Positions 10,601 to 20,964 of a stretch of DNA of 42,648 nt are shown piece after piece. Origin of the DNA: Mnemiopsis leidyi (taxonomy: Eukaryota > Ctenophora > Tentaculata > Lobata > Bolinopsidae). The stretch spans positions 54,360 through 97,007 of the forward strand of contig JH153375.1 of assembly GCA_000226015.1 (NCBI GenBank). The letters run 5' to 3'. Each line of letters begins with the position of its first letter. The stretch's first letter is position 1. The position numbers and the translations under genes are program-made. Below the pieces are notes generated by a model, which was not told the DNA's origin, searched no databases, and was given only the letters and a program-made list of their open reading frames with translations.

Positions 10601-13600
10601 GAACTTAGCTTTAAGTCTGGTTGGCGGACAAAATTTTGGCGAACTGTCCGCGAGTTGATTCGAGTTGATTCGATCGGATCCGCGGCGGATCCATGACAAG
10701 CCATCACTTAGAAATTAGTACAAGAGCGATCTGATGCACGTCGGGGCACGAATAATTAACGAATGCATTTGTACGGACGATGATTTGAGAGCAGTGGTTT
10801 GGACAATGCTTAAGTTATTCCCTCCGGGAGATCATTGTTGGTTTATAAACAGTTTGCTTACTGATGTTTCAGTTTTCCTAAGAAGAATAGGCAACCCCAA
10901 ATTTTAAATGATAAAGTAGACAACGGGAAGTGAAACGCTGACAAAGAAAGAAGTAACACGGTTGAAACAACTTGGGAACAACAAGCAAGACATCAGTAGA
11001 GTGTTTGTTGTACGTCATACTAAGCATCACTAAAGAAGCAAGACGTGTGAAGTATTGTGATACAGGTGGAGGAGATTAACATGTACTTAGAATAGGAATC
11101 GTTAGCTGCAACTTGAGTTATGATTAATTATTATGTCGATGTCATGATATTGATAAAGAAACCATGAATTGTACAGATGTTGTTCCTTAAGAAGTGAAAT
11201 GTGATAAATAAATTACAAAAATAATAAAATTAGGTGCTCCGTAGATAGAACTGAGCGACAACGCCTGAACTAATAAAGTAATAAATAGTTTACTCTCGAA
11301 CTACAAGCAAACAAGCAAGCAATGATAATTTGGAGTGTATGGAGCACCCATCTAAGGCGCAACACAACAGGTAGAGTTAAGTGAGTAAATGGGATAATGG
11401 GACAAGGAGCGGCATATACACACTGTCCGACACACACAAGCACACACACAAACCAACACGCACACACAGATCTATGCTCGAGTACTTTATACTTATAGGG
11501 AACGTTACCATGACAACCATGATAAACTGATGGCTCCGGTCTATATAGGACATACCTTACGAGACATATTTACGCGGATCAAAAATCTGGGGATCGAATT
11601 AATGGTTGGACAATGAAATGGGGATTTTTTAAAAAAATCCCCAAATTTCGTACCCCGAATTAAATTGGCGCATTTTCACCTTCAACTATTTTAGTGGTAA
11701 AACTATCATTAAAAACGGATTTAGGAAATCAGCAATTACAGAGGCGATTGAGATGTTAGAATTTTCGGAGCAAGATCCATTTGTTTAACCCAATGTTTAG
11801 CTGATCAAGTCATTCGATGGAAAACCTTATGCATTTCTTATACCTATAAAAATTATTTTTGTGAAAAAACTATCTCTGACTCATCACTTAACATATTGTA
11901 TTTTTTAACTTTGTTTTAGAAGTTCTATCTGAGCTCTGACCCACGTTTTTTATGTATAAAGCACTGAATATCTTGTAACTTTTACTTAGTTATTTTAATA
12001 CTAATTAACTTTCTATGTACCTGAGAAATGTTCTTCCTTGTCTCACAGACCATGTAAAATAACTAATTTGATGAATACACCTCAATTTAACCCTTTTTGA
12101 GCCAATTACAAACAAATTAATTTGGGGGATTTTGAAGTGGAGGTCAAAATTTTGGTAGTACGAAAATATGGGGATTTTTTCCGAAAATCCCCGAATTTCG
12201 TACCCCGTAAATATGTCTCCTAAGGTAGGTATATAGATAATGTTGCATCAAAGTAGGAAGAATTATAATCATGATAATATCATAACGTCTTGCTAATACA
12301 ATACTAAACTGGACTGTTTAGTGTACACTGGAATGTTAAGTGTGCACGGGAATGTTATACAACAATTAGATAATTAGAGATTAATTAATTGATTGATTCA
12401 ATTTTACGGAAGTTCTCAGTGAAAATTTAAATTGAATGTAACTGAGCTTACGATTTTCAAAAACAGAACTACCGGACTGTAACAGAGATACCGGACTGTT
12501 AATCCGGATCAAGAGCGGACTGTAACAGAGATACCGAACTGTAACAGAGATACCGTACTGCATCAGAGATACCGGACTGTAACAGAGATACCGGACTGTA
12601 ACAGAGATACCGAACTGTAACAGAGATAAAAAGCCCTTAAAATATTCTGATTTCAAGACACTTTATACCTCCTTCAAATTTTGATCATTATGGGAAGTCC
12701 GAGTTAAATCGCATCGGTTTATATCTGGCATGTTGCTACTTGCATTGTTGTTATTTAAGTAATAAGTACTTATTCACGTTAGTTCTTTAGTTTGTAGACA
12801 GTAACAATATTCATTTCTGAATCAACGCGTCTTTCCTTCGGCAGTACTCAACGGTTGAGTAACTCAACCTCTTCTATAACAGATCTGTCCCAGTCCTGTA
12901 ACAGTTCAGTAACAGTTCTGTAACAGTTCAGTAACAGTTCTGTAACAGTTCTGTAACAGTTCTGTAACAGTTCTGTAACAGTTCTGTAACAGTTCTGTAA
13001 CAGTTCAGTAACAGTTCTGTAACAGTTCTGTAACAGTTCTGTAACAGTTCTGTAACAGTTCTGTAACAGTTATGTAACAGTTCTGTAACAGTTCTGTAAC
13101 AGTTCGTTCTGTAACAGTTATGTAACAGTTATGTAACAGTTCTGTAACAGTTCTGTAACAGTTCTGTAAAGCATTTCAGTAAAGCATTTCTGTAACAGTT
13201 CTGTAACAGTTCTGTAACAGTTCTGTAACAGTCCTGTAACAGTTATCTAACAGTTCTGTAATAGTTTCTGTAATAGTTCAGTAACATTTCTATAATAGTT
13301 CAGTAGCATTTCTCCCAACCCTCTCACTCAACTGGCAATAACTTTCACTCCTATTCATGCATGTTTCACATGACCCTTTGTCTACAACAAAGGTAGTACC
13401 ACCTCTGGAAATTTTAATAACCTAGTGTTGTAGCAACAAGCAGCTTACCAATTTGGTATATTTGATAGCTACCGCTTGAAGAATATCAATAATACATCAG
13501 ACAGCTGCAATCATGTGATTGTTAATCGGTGCAACAGAGTTGTACTCACTAACGGCGTGGCCGACAACAAGAGCCTGACCGATATGCGTTAGATGCATGT

Positions 13601-13797
13601 AACTTTTACGTGGCCATTCAATTTCAATTTTATTGTCCACGCCGCAAATGAGCATGAACTTGAAGGGATTGCGTTGTTTATCGCCTTTACAGTCAAGGCA
13701 ATCGTAACTACTGCATTTTCTGAAGCTGTTTTGAACAAAAATGCGATCTAGTTGTAGTAACCGATTTACTAGATCTATGTTCGGACAGTTCGCCGCA
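7656..13797 (-). CDS. TIR-domain protein, multi-exon (5' end not found)
   Basis: Minus-strand exons 9507-9452, 9313-9190, 8966-8836 and 7847-7656 join in matching phases (0, 1, 0). They encode a TIR domain: strand A is HIMLSYNWG; the BB loop is WMDIKGGMSG; then NSESCELELNYAKD, whose acidic residue aligns with the SxxCxxE glutamate of TIR proteins (catalytic in NAD-cleaving members); then ATGWLGV and KLWTDF near the end. TIR domains act in innate-immune signalling or as NADases; which applies here is unknown. A further exon at about 13797-13550 ends in phase 1 (donor GTGAGT) and fits the phase-1 acceptor at 9507. It encodes a Cys-containing stretch (CSSYDCLDCKGDK) of unknown family. That join spans 4 kb and is less certain; the acceptor at 13797 is approximate. 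Translation ends in a minisatellite. Confidence 0.8.
7848..8835 (-). other. TIR-gene intron
   Basis: This 988-base intron between the last two TIR exons is AT-rich and holds no repeat or exon that I recognise. Confidence 0.6.
9090..9180. repeat. 14-bp minisatellite beside a TIR-gene donor
   Basis: Six exact copies of GAAGTACAAACACA plus a partial copy, starting about 8 bases inside the intron from the donor GT at 9189-9188. Confidence 0.97.
10278..10693. mobile_element. GC-rich foldback element
   Basis: An isolated GC-rich island packed with TCCGCC/GGCGGA words. GGATCCGCCGCGG at 10285-10297 recurs inverted at 10680-10692, and a longer imperfect arm at about 10358-10450 (through GTCCGCCAACCAGACTTAAAG) recurs inverted at about 10588-10680. 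It has no protein family match and lies in the proposed large TIR-gene intron. The composition contrast and foldback structure suggest a non-autonomous mobile element. Confidence 0.6.
10557..10592. repeat. Short telomere-like TTAGGG/TTAGAG tract
   Basis: About five degenerate 6-base units (GTTAAG, GTTAGA, GTTAGG) between the arms of the GC-rich foldback. Confidence 0.85.
11555..12225. mobile_element. Non-autonomous pogo-like DNA transposon, family 2
   Basis: This 671-base element is flanked by TA (11553-11554, 12226-12227). Its ends match in inverted orientation: CCTTACGAGACATATTTACG at the left and CCTTAGGAGACATATTTACG at the right. Inside each end is a directly repeated block containing GGGGATTTTTT, a run of CCCC and ATTTCGTACCCC. 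It keeps a fragment of transposase reading frame at 11681-11788. It lies within the proposed large TIR-gene intron. Confidence 0.8.
11681..11788 (+). pseudogene. Transposase C-terminal remnant (pogo/DDE-like)
   Basis: A 35-codon frame ending in TAA. It contains SGKTIIKNGFRKSAITEAIE, close to the IIRDGFRKAGITEAIE segment in the element at the right edge of the window. A GF-x-x-(A/S)GI motif near the C-terminus occurs in pogo/Tigger-type transposases; the assignment is from memory of the family. No catalytic core remains. Confidence 0.55.
12471..12628. repeat. 19-bp minisatellite
   Basis: About eight imperfect copies of ACCGGACTGTAACAGAGAT. One copy carries an insertion near 12500. Confidence 0.95.
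12892..13312. repeat. 11-bp minisatellite, nearly 40 copies
   Basis: The unit AGTTCTGTAAC is repeated with scattered substitutions (TCAGTAAC, TATGTAAC) and more divergence at the right end. Confidence 0.97.
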
Positions 13798-15596
13798 CTA
13801 GATTCACATTGGCCAGTAAAATTTAATTAGCGGACCATCTAAAAACTGTGTGAAAATTGCCAAAAGGGCAGTAATTTTTGGTGACCTAAAAAATATAAGA
13901 AAATCAAACGCCTCAAGTAAATAAGTAGGTTTATAATCATTACATGTTGAATATGTTTCAGTGTGTCTTAAATGTTTATGGTATCAACCTAGGGATTTTT
14001 TATTGGAACTATCAGACTGACCGACAACTATAACCTTTCATTGTCAACTGGAACTGTTCCTTTGCAAGCCTTGTTAACTTATTAACATGACAGGCTCTTT
14101 ATAGTTGTCGACCGCCGGTCATCTGCGGGCACGGTGTGAACGAAGAAAGCACCCTTTAACCGTTTGGGACCTAGCGTCTTATTCGATCCTACGAGATCAG
14201 AAGAAGAATTTGTCCGAAATGTCGAAACCTATTTGGTCCTAAACATATACGGTACGGAAAATTAGCAGGACAAAATTGCGAAACCTTATTGTTCCGAGAC
14301 TTTTGAGTTCAAGGTCAGGAATTAGCAGGGAAAGGCCTAAATCTTACTGGTTCGACAAATTGAGGGATGAGGAAAGAGGGAGGAGAGATGAGGAGGTGGG
14401 AGGACGGACAAAAATCTTCCGGGTCAATATGCCCCGCCAGTTGATCATTTCAACGATTATTATCAATTTTCAAATGAGCAATCGCACTGACGCACTGCAG
14501 GTAATCCTGCCAAAATTGCGATTCGGGCCAATTTTGTATTTTTGTAATTTAATAAACTCTTTGAGTTTGTTAATGGTGGCCTAGTAGTAGTACCTTACTA
14601 TATCAGCATCGAGCATGTTATTTTTACATAAATTATGGAGCAAAATCAAGTTGTCTTAAACTGCAATTTTAGTCTCAGCTGCGGCTAGATAGTTTTACTT
14701 TTGAGTTTCGATCTTTTACATCATAACTAAATAATAATAAAATTAAAAAAATTGTTTCTACGGATCGATACAAACTTTTTCTGTCGAAATTTAAATCAAA
14801 GATAATTCAAATCAATTAGTTGACAAAATTTCTAACTTTATATAATATGAAGTAAGGTGGTAATCAGCAAGAAAATTGGACATTCTCAGGAGTCATATTT
14901 GAGGGAGTCATATTTGAGGGAGGCTCTCTTAGAACCGCTCAATTAGGACTAACCGACAAGCAATATCACTTCATTCCGCTTTGTTCTGTCTTTTCTTCAA
15001 TTCTGCTTTTGAAGTAGTATAGTACCAAAAGGGCTCGCTTAGCACACATTAGTTCCATCTGTCTAGACTCTAAGTAGGGTCTGTTTGTCACTGTCCTGTT
15101 GTATGTTTATTCTACCAACCTCATTTTGTTGAATACTGACAGATACGAGAAATTTCTGAGGGAGACAGTAACGTAGAATGCATAAACCTAAAGTCTATCG
15201 GAGCCGGCAGCAGATATGTTGAATTAACTATGGTCCACAACACCACAGCAGTATCTCATTTTATTACAATATGAGGAAAGCTGGATCACTTTCATTTTCC
15301 TATGTGACAGAACCGGGTCTTAAACCCACCACATTACTCACCACCGCTACAATTAGCAAATTCAGCCTCTTCTCTCACTCTCAGATCTGTTGTTTGCCTC
15401 TTGTTTATAATCTCGTCTTCTCCTGCCAGCTTTTTGTTTTAGGTTTAGGAAAGTTTTGAATTGCTGAATTAAAACCTAAGACCTATAATTGATATTTGGC
15501 AAACGTTTTTATATACCAGCAATTGTAAAACATTTTGATTTCCATAAGTATATAAACCTTCACATAAATACATGTATGTATAAACATAGTTGTATA
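13798..15596. other. Non-coding stretch
   Basis: No convincing exon on either strand. A direct duplication of GAGGGAGTCATATTT lies near 14890-14925. The plus-strand frame at 14276-14584 shows no family resemblance. Upstream exons of the TIR gene may be here but were not found. Confidence 0.45.
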
Positions 15597-16191
15597 CCTT
15601 ACAAGACATTTTTGTGACGGACCAATTTGCGACGACCGAAATTTTGGCGGTCCGAAAATATGGCGAAATTGAACAAAAACCGTCACATTTCGGACGTCAC
15701 AGAAAATAAGGGTATTTTTCATCATTTTGTTGTCTGACACAATGGAAATTCAAAACTTTCTAAAAATCGGTAAAATCATGTTGAAACAAAATGAAACTTA
15801 TCGATTTCTTCATCGTTGTTAGGAAGGGTTACAGTGAATATTATTCTAGTGAGGTTCAACGTCAGCTGACTACAGGTGTCGGTGCACATGACGTTGCCGT
15901 TGATTTGAGATCNNNNNNNNNNNNNNGCACATATATGAAATTTATAGTAAATTTAAAACGTATTAACATTCAATTTGACATTCAATTCATCATGGAATAT
16001 TTTGGTTATTTGTCCCACCATCATATCACTTTTCAAGAACAAAATGAATCGATAAACCCACAATTATTGGAATAAGCTAAAAATATTGCGACGGATTCTA
16101 TTACGACGACCGAAATTCTGGCGGTCCGAAAATATGGCGAAATTTCGGAAAAACCGTCGCATTTCGTACGTTTTAAAAATGTCTTGTAAGG
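15597..16191 (+). mobile_element. Pogo-like DNA transposon, family 1, internally deleted, with assembly gap
   Basis: Terminal inverted repeats CCTTACAAGACATTTTT lie at both ends, flanked by TA, with a direct subterminal block of about 85 bases inside each end (both contain GGCGGTCCGAAAATATGGCG). A frame at about 15791-15912 reads SSEVQRQLTTGVGAHDVAVD, resembling the late part of a pogo/DDE transposase, then runs into 14 Ns (15913-15926). After the gap the sequence matches the copy at the right edge of the window, inverted, with one difference seen in about 265 bases. Confidence 0.85.
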
Positions 16192-16579
16192 TATACAAAC
16201 GATTTAAATTAAAATTATCATTCAGTTTTACTTTCATATGTCAGCAAACAGGCTGCTCCAAATCCAATACAATCAATAAAAGCCACTTCTCATGAATATT
16301 ATACGTTGAATCGAATTTTCCACGTATTTCTTAACATCCCTCAAACTTCAAAGCCCGAGATAAAAAAACATGCTGGAGAGATCAGAGAAGTGAGAAAAAT
16401 CGACCCTGTTCCATGGGTGAAGTGTGCCTGAACATCAACATGCACCTTCACAAGCAGAGCCTCAGCTGCCACACTTTGGTTAGTAAAAGTCGTATTTGGT
16501 GGGCATAGTCTACATTCACGTTCCAGTGTAGCACGTTCAGTTCACTTTTAGTACTTCGCTTCGAGTTTTGTCTTTAAAC

Positions 16580-16844
16580 ATAAAATGCAAAAAATGCAAA
16601 TTTAGGTCACTCCCTTAGACGGAATGGCCTGAGGTGCTCATCTCCTTTTCTGTAACCCTGAGCCACTCCGTACCGAGGCACTAAACTAGCTGTAGGGGGT
16701 TAATCTTACGAGCCAGGGAGTGAGCATTTCCAGCCTAAGCTGTACCAGACGCAGTCTGGTTACTGGCCGACTTGACACAGCCGAGGATCGAACCCCGGTC
16801 TGCCGCGTGGGAGGCGTAAATAAAACCACTACACCACACAGCCG
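16580..16844 (-). mobile_element. tRNA-Gly-derived SINE
   Basis: On the minus strand the 5' head has an A box (GTGGTGTAGTGG), an anticodon-arm-like stretch GCCTCCCACGCGGCAGA as in tRNA-Gly(CCC), and a B box (GGGGTTCGATCC). The two sides of the would-be acceptor stem do not pair, so this is not a working tRNA gene. About 170 bases of unrelated body follow, then a tail near 16580 with repeated TGCATTTT-like words. The exact 3' end and target duplication were not determined. Confidence 0.75.
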
Positions 16845-19800
16845 TCCTTAAAGTTAAACAGAAAACCAAAATCTGATCCGAGAATAATTTTATCATTTCC
16901 TTTACCAATGCCATGCTTACATACATTAATTAGAAACCTAAAGAATTCGGCAGATCATAATCAATTATCATACATCATGCCATGATGGATCAAACCGCCT
17001 TCAAATTAAATTTACTTTTTACACTTGTTTTTTATTTTTAGTTTGTCCGTCCTATCTCATTTCTGTAGGTAAGATTAAAAGTAAATTATCGAAAACATTT
17101 TGAGCTTTAGTCAGAGCAGTTTTATATTGTCTTTAGCAGTTACAAGCTTACAAAGTTACAAGGCGAGTTTCACTTCAGGATACTACGGTATACAGTACAC
17201 ATGCTTGAATTTCCCCCTCCTGCTTGACATTTTTTCTTGATTACTTGGAAGTGAGCGTTAAATCTGCACTGTAAGAGAATTACAAAAACCACGTTGCACT
17301 GTAATCCTATTTAGAAGAATCGAAAAGCCACTCTCTGCAGTTTCACCTGATGGCGATGCAGTCGGATGTGATTTAAAGCCAATCACTAGAACTCATTTTG
17401 ATTGATGGATCACCCCATCAAACTTTCAGTTTGAATTTGATCATTGATGGCTTAATATTACAAGAATAATCAGATTCAAAAGCATGAAAAATGATTTCCA
17501 TCGATACTCCAGCTCTAAAATTTTGGGCCTAAATGTCTGCGGCCATCGGAACATGTCATGAATGTAGTTATACGACACGTGAGTTTCTGCTGGTCTTGAG
17601 AAAAGCTAGACTACCTGAAACTCCCGTGCGGGATCGTAGGATCATTGGTCGAGCCAAGTCTATTTCATGAGATAAGGCTGATTGTGACGTCATCAGATTA
17701 ATGTGCACATCATGAGACCGGCCTGTTTCCAATATTAGCACCACATTTAATTATGACGGACAATATCAAACTTGCTTCAGCCTTCGGAGCTCGCCAAGTT
17801 CGTAGTTACTTGGAAGTTGGAGCCACACAGTCGGAATCCAACAGTTTTACTGTCTAGTTACTGTTCATCTCGTCAATCGTTCGTTAGGTCTGCAGCTGAA
17901 CACGATACCATTATTATATTCTCAACGCTTATCTAAAGGATCAGATCTTTCATCCAATTCTAAACTAAGCACTAAGGGGCGAAACACTTTTTTTTGCAGC
18001 GCTGTCCATGAGTAGTACTCAAGTATAAGCTATAAATACAATTTGTTTTTTGTAGTCATTAGCAACCACGAGGACAGACACTCCAGCTCCCACATTATAC
18101 TATAGAAAACCAGGCAAAGTCAAAGCTGCCAGTGCCATTGTAAGTGTAAACAGGCTTGGTTACTTTCCAGTTTTCACGCCCTAGCCTGTTGGAATAAGGA
18201 GGGAGTTTTAATACGTTTTTGATAACAAGTCAGCAAATTTACCTAACTTTAAGGCTCGCACAAGTTTGCTTATTTCGTAGAGTAAAACTGCTTGGAGTAG
18301 TCCCGAAGTCTATATGTCTCACAACAGAATCGAAAGAAAATGCTGATCAGCTGATGCAAGCCACGTTATTCAGCAATTGATATCCAGTCTCCAACCATCA
18401 AGATTCAGGATAATATCTTAAATTCGTTTATGGGTCCGCGAAATCCTCTCCGAACCTCCTCGTGGTGCCGTGTGTGGACCGGTTAGCACTTGGCTGAGGC
18501 ACTAACGGGAGGTGTGCTCGCTTACGAACGAGTACTAAGGACAGGATTTGCCACTTCGAAACGACCGTAACACGGCTCAGGAAAACCAACCTGGACCTTT
18601 CTCTTTCAGCCCCTCAGCCTTAGGTTCGTTAGCTATCTCCCTATAAGTATAAGTACCAAGCAGACGTTATAGTGTGTACCAGCAAAATTCTGGTCATTGC
18701 AGACCAGAACAAATCTTCATCAGCCGGAGTGAGGTAGTAACAACACACAAGGAGGACTCATTCTCTGGTCCAGCGTGAACATGAGCTAATTCTCATATCG
18801 CTGTAGTCTACAGGATTTGTAAAATGTTTTCAGGTTTTTAAAAATTCCCAGTCGTTTCCTGACTGGCTAGTACCATTTCTTATCGGAGACGTTTCATAAG
18901 CAAATTTCTCTCAGTTCAGCTCAATCGATTAGGACCCATGCATTTTAGGAATAAAGGTCAGAAATCGCCTAGAATTTCTGTGCAAATTTACCTGAGGCTC
19001 AATTTCGAGTTCCATAATGGTCAGAAATCGCCTTGAATTTCTGTGCAAATTTACCTGAGGCTCAATTTCAAGTTCCGTATCTATGTCATTTTAATTAACA
19101 AGGCTAACATTAAGTTTAACTTAATAAAATGTTTGAATAGGCTCATTTCATAAAATTCAGGAATCTTCTCTCTCAGTTAAGATCCCAAGGTTCTTGTCTT
19201 CAAGTACCCATCAAAATTCTCAAGGGATGCTTTAGGCCCACGCCTATCAGGAACACTGCAGTTCAATTGTAAGTTCCTTGTTAGACACAGGCTCTTTACT
19301 TTATTGGTTTTTATTTGTTCATACGGCCATCTTGAGGTCTGAAAGTTTACCTTGGTAAACGTCAGTTGTTCCAGGACATTTATTCGGAGGACTTTAACAG
19401 TTATCTACCTAGGTACACCTTACACTCCAGGACTACTATGCTACTATTATAGGTATCAATATGGACATAATCGTTAACCATTTTTATGAGGAAATTATTG
19501 GTTATTTTTACTCCTCAATCATTCTTAGAAAATACTCTTTTTCCTTCTACCAACAACCCAGGTCTACCTGGTACGGAGGTCCCTGTCTGCTCACGGAGGA
19601 ATAAACATTGTTTATTAAGCAAGCCTCGGCCTCGTTCTCTGCCAAAGTGGGTTTGCCCCGTCGACAGGTAGCAACAGCTTCAAGACTCCCGAGGTCTGTT
19701 GCGGTTATATCTATTGTTTTTATGATTTTAGTATTTACTCAGGGAGTCATTGGCTACAGCTAACAGGAGTTGATCCCTGGGTACACGGTGAGAAATCTTC

Positions 19801-20454
19801 CTAGCATATTGGAAACCAACACCCGTTGACCGAAAAAGAAGAAGAAGTTCGTTTATGTCCAATCCGTCAAGAAAATTGCTTCAGCATAGCTTAATTTACA
19901 TAGTTACCATGGCAACCACCGTAGATTCAGACAAGACGACAATTGTACTCAGTTAGCTCGGTAATCGGAGTCAAAGTTCCGTAATGGGCGATACGAGCAG
20001 ATCATTCAGACTTGATCTAGTTTCCAGACCGGCAAGCTGGGTTGATCCTGCCTGAATTTATCCGCTTGTTACGATAAATTATGAGCTTTGGTCAGACATA
20101 TCTTGTGCCGTCAGAGCGATTATATTTATCTTGATTTTAAATTTAATTTATAAAGTTGACAAAGGATCGCAAATGAAACCATCGGCTTGAAGTATTTTTG
20201 ATACCTTAAGAGTTAAGAAGGTATCAACTATTGGCTATATATTTCAAATTTCTTTAAAATATACTGTTGTGTAGGCCTAACTAAGCTTAACCGTGACCAT
20301 TACATCGGTTCAACTTCAAGTACTCTACTCTATCTGCGCGGTACGAAGTTTATGTCATTGGCTAACAGTAACAATAAATTTAAAATACCATATTATTTAC
20401 CGCGTGATGCTATTATACCGGTTGAGTAAAACGTGGTATTTGCACATTGTTGTC
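16845..20454. other. Non-coding stretch
   Basis: No recognisable exon or RNA gene. Apart from the duplication at 18956-19078, I see only AT-rich unique sequence and a moderately GC-rich patch near 18430-18610 that I cannot assign. Confidence 0.45.
18956..19078. repeat. 63-bp tandem duplication
   Basis: Two copies with a 63-base period starting GGTCAGAAATCGCC, differing by only a few bases. Confidence 0.95.
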
Positions 20455-20577
20455 GTATTACATCACCCTTATGGCCGTATTACATCACCCTTTTCGTATT
20501 ACATCACCCTTTTTCGTATTACATCACCGTATTACATCACCCTTTTCGTATTACATCACCGCGTATTACCTCACACT
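20455..20577. repeat. GTATTACATCACCC minisatellite
   Basis: Seven or eight irregular copies of GTATTACATCACC with a variable CCTTTTC spacer. Confidence 0.93.
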
Positions 20578-20580
20578 TAC

Positions 20581-20803
20581 TGCAAATTAGTGATACGAGA
20601 GAACGTCCTTTTTTCTGTTATTACTATCAACTACCCGCACTGCCTGCTAATTTTACTTCCTAGATAATATCGTTACATGACTCTGACTCTGAGGCCTGCT
20701 CCAAATAAGTGATACGAGAGAACGTCCTTTTTTCTTGTTATCATTAGCAACTGCCCGCACTATCTGCAAATTTTACTTGGTAAATAATATCGTTACATAA
20801 CTC
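20581..20803. repeat. Direct duplication of about 102 bp
   Basis: 20581-20682 and 20701-20803 align over their whole length, sharing AGTGATACGAGAGAACGTCC and TAATATCGTTACAT. The second copy runs into the cloverleaf sequence at 20792. Confidence 0.9.
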
Positions 20804-20964
20804 ATTAGTGCAAAGTAACAACATGTTTTCAACTCGGGCTCCGCCCTCGTTAAAAACATATCATTATTCAACTCAGCCTTCGGCTTCGATGAATAATGAG
20901 ATTTACGCCACTCGCTACGCTCGAGGCGTAAATCATGTTACTTCACACTTACTCGTTATGTAAC
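20792..20964. repeat. Three-hairpin cloverleaf sequence
   Basis: An outer imperfect stem (20792-20819 with 20937-20964, GTTACATAAC at both outer ends) encloses three adjacent hairpins: 20825-20857, 20861-20899 and 20900-20934. The tips are GGGCTCCGCCC, GCCTTCGGC and CTCGCTACGCTCGAG. Hairpin 2 is closed by TCATTATTCA with TGAATAATGA, and hairpin 3 by GATTTACGCC with GGCGTAAATC. It is probably a foldback mobile element or a structured RNA; no coding frame is present. Confidence 0.85.

Noticed and set aside
10179..10707. Several overlapping frames in the GC-rich island
   Set aside because: They arise from TCCGCC/GGCGGA repeats and lack stops because of base composition; no protein character.
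16773..16844. Functional tRNA-Gly gene
   Set aside because: The acceptor-stem sides are not complementary and the T stem has a mismatch; it is the head of a SINE.
18430..18610. Possible second SINE or tRNA-like sequence
   Set aside because: GGACCGGTTAGCACTTGG looks like an A box but no B box follows.
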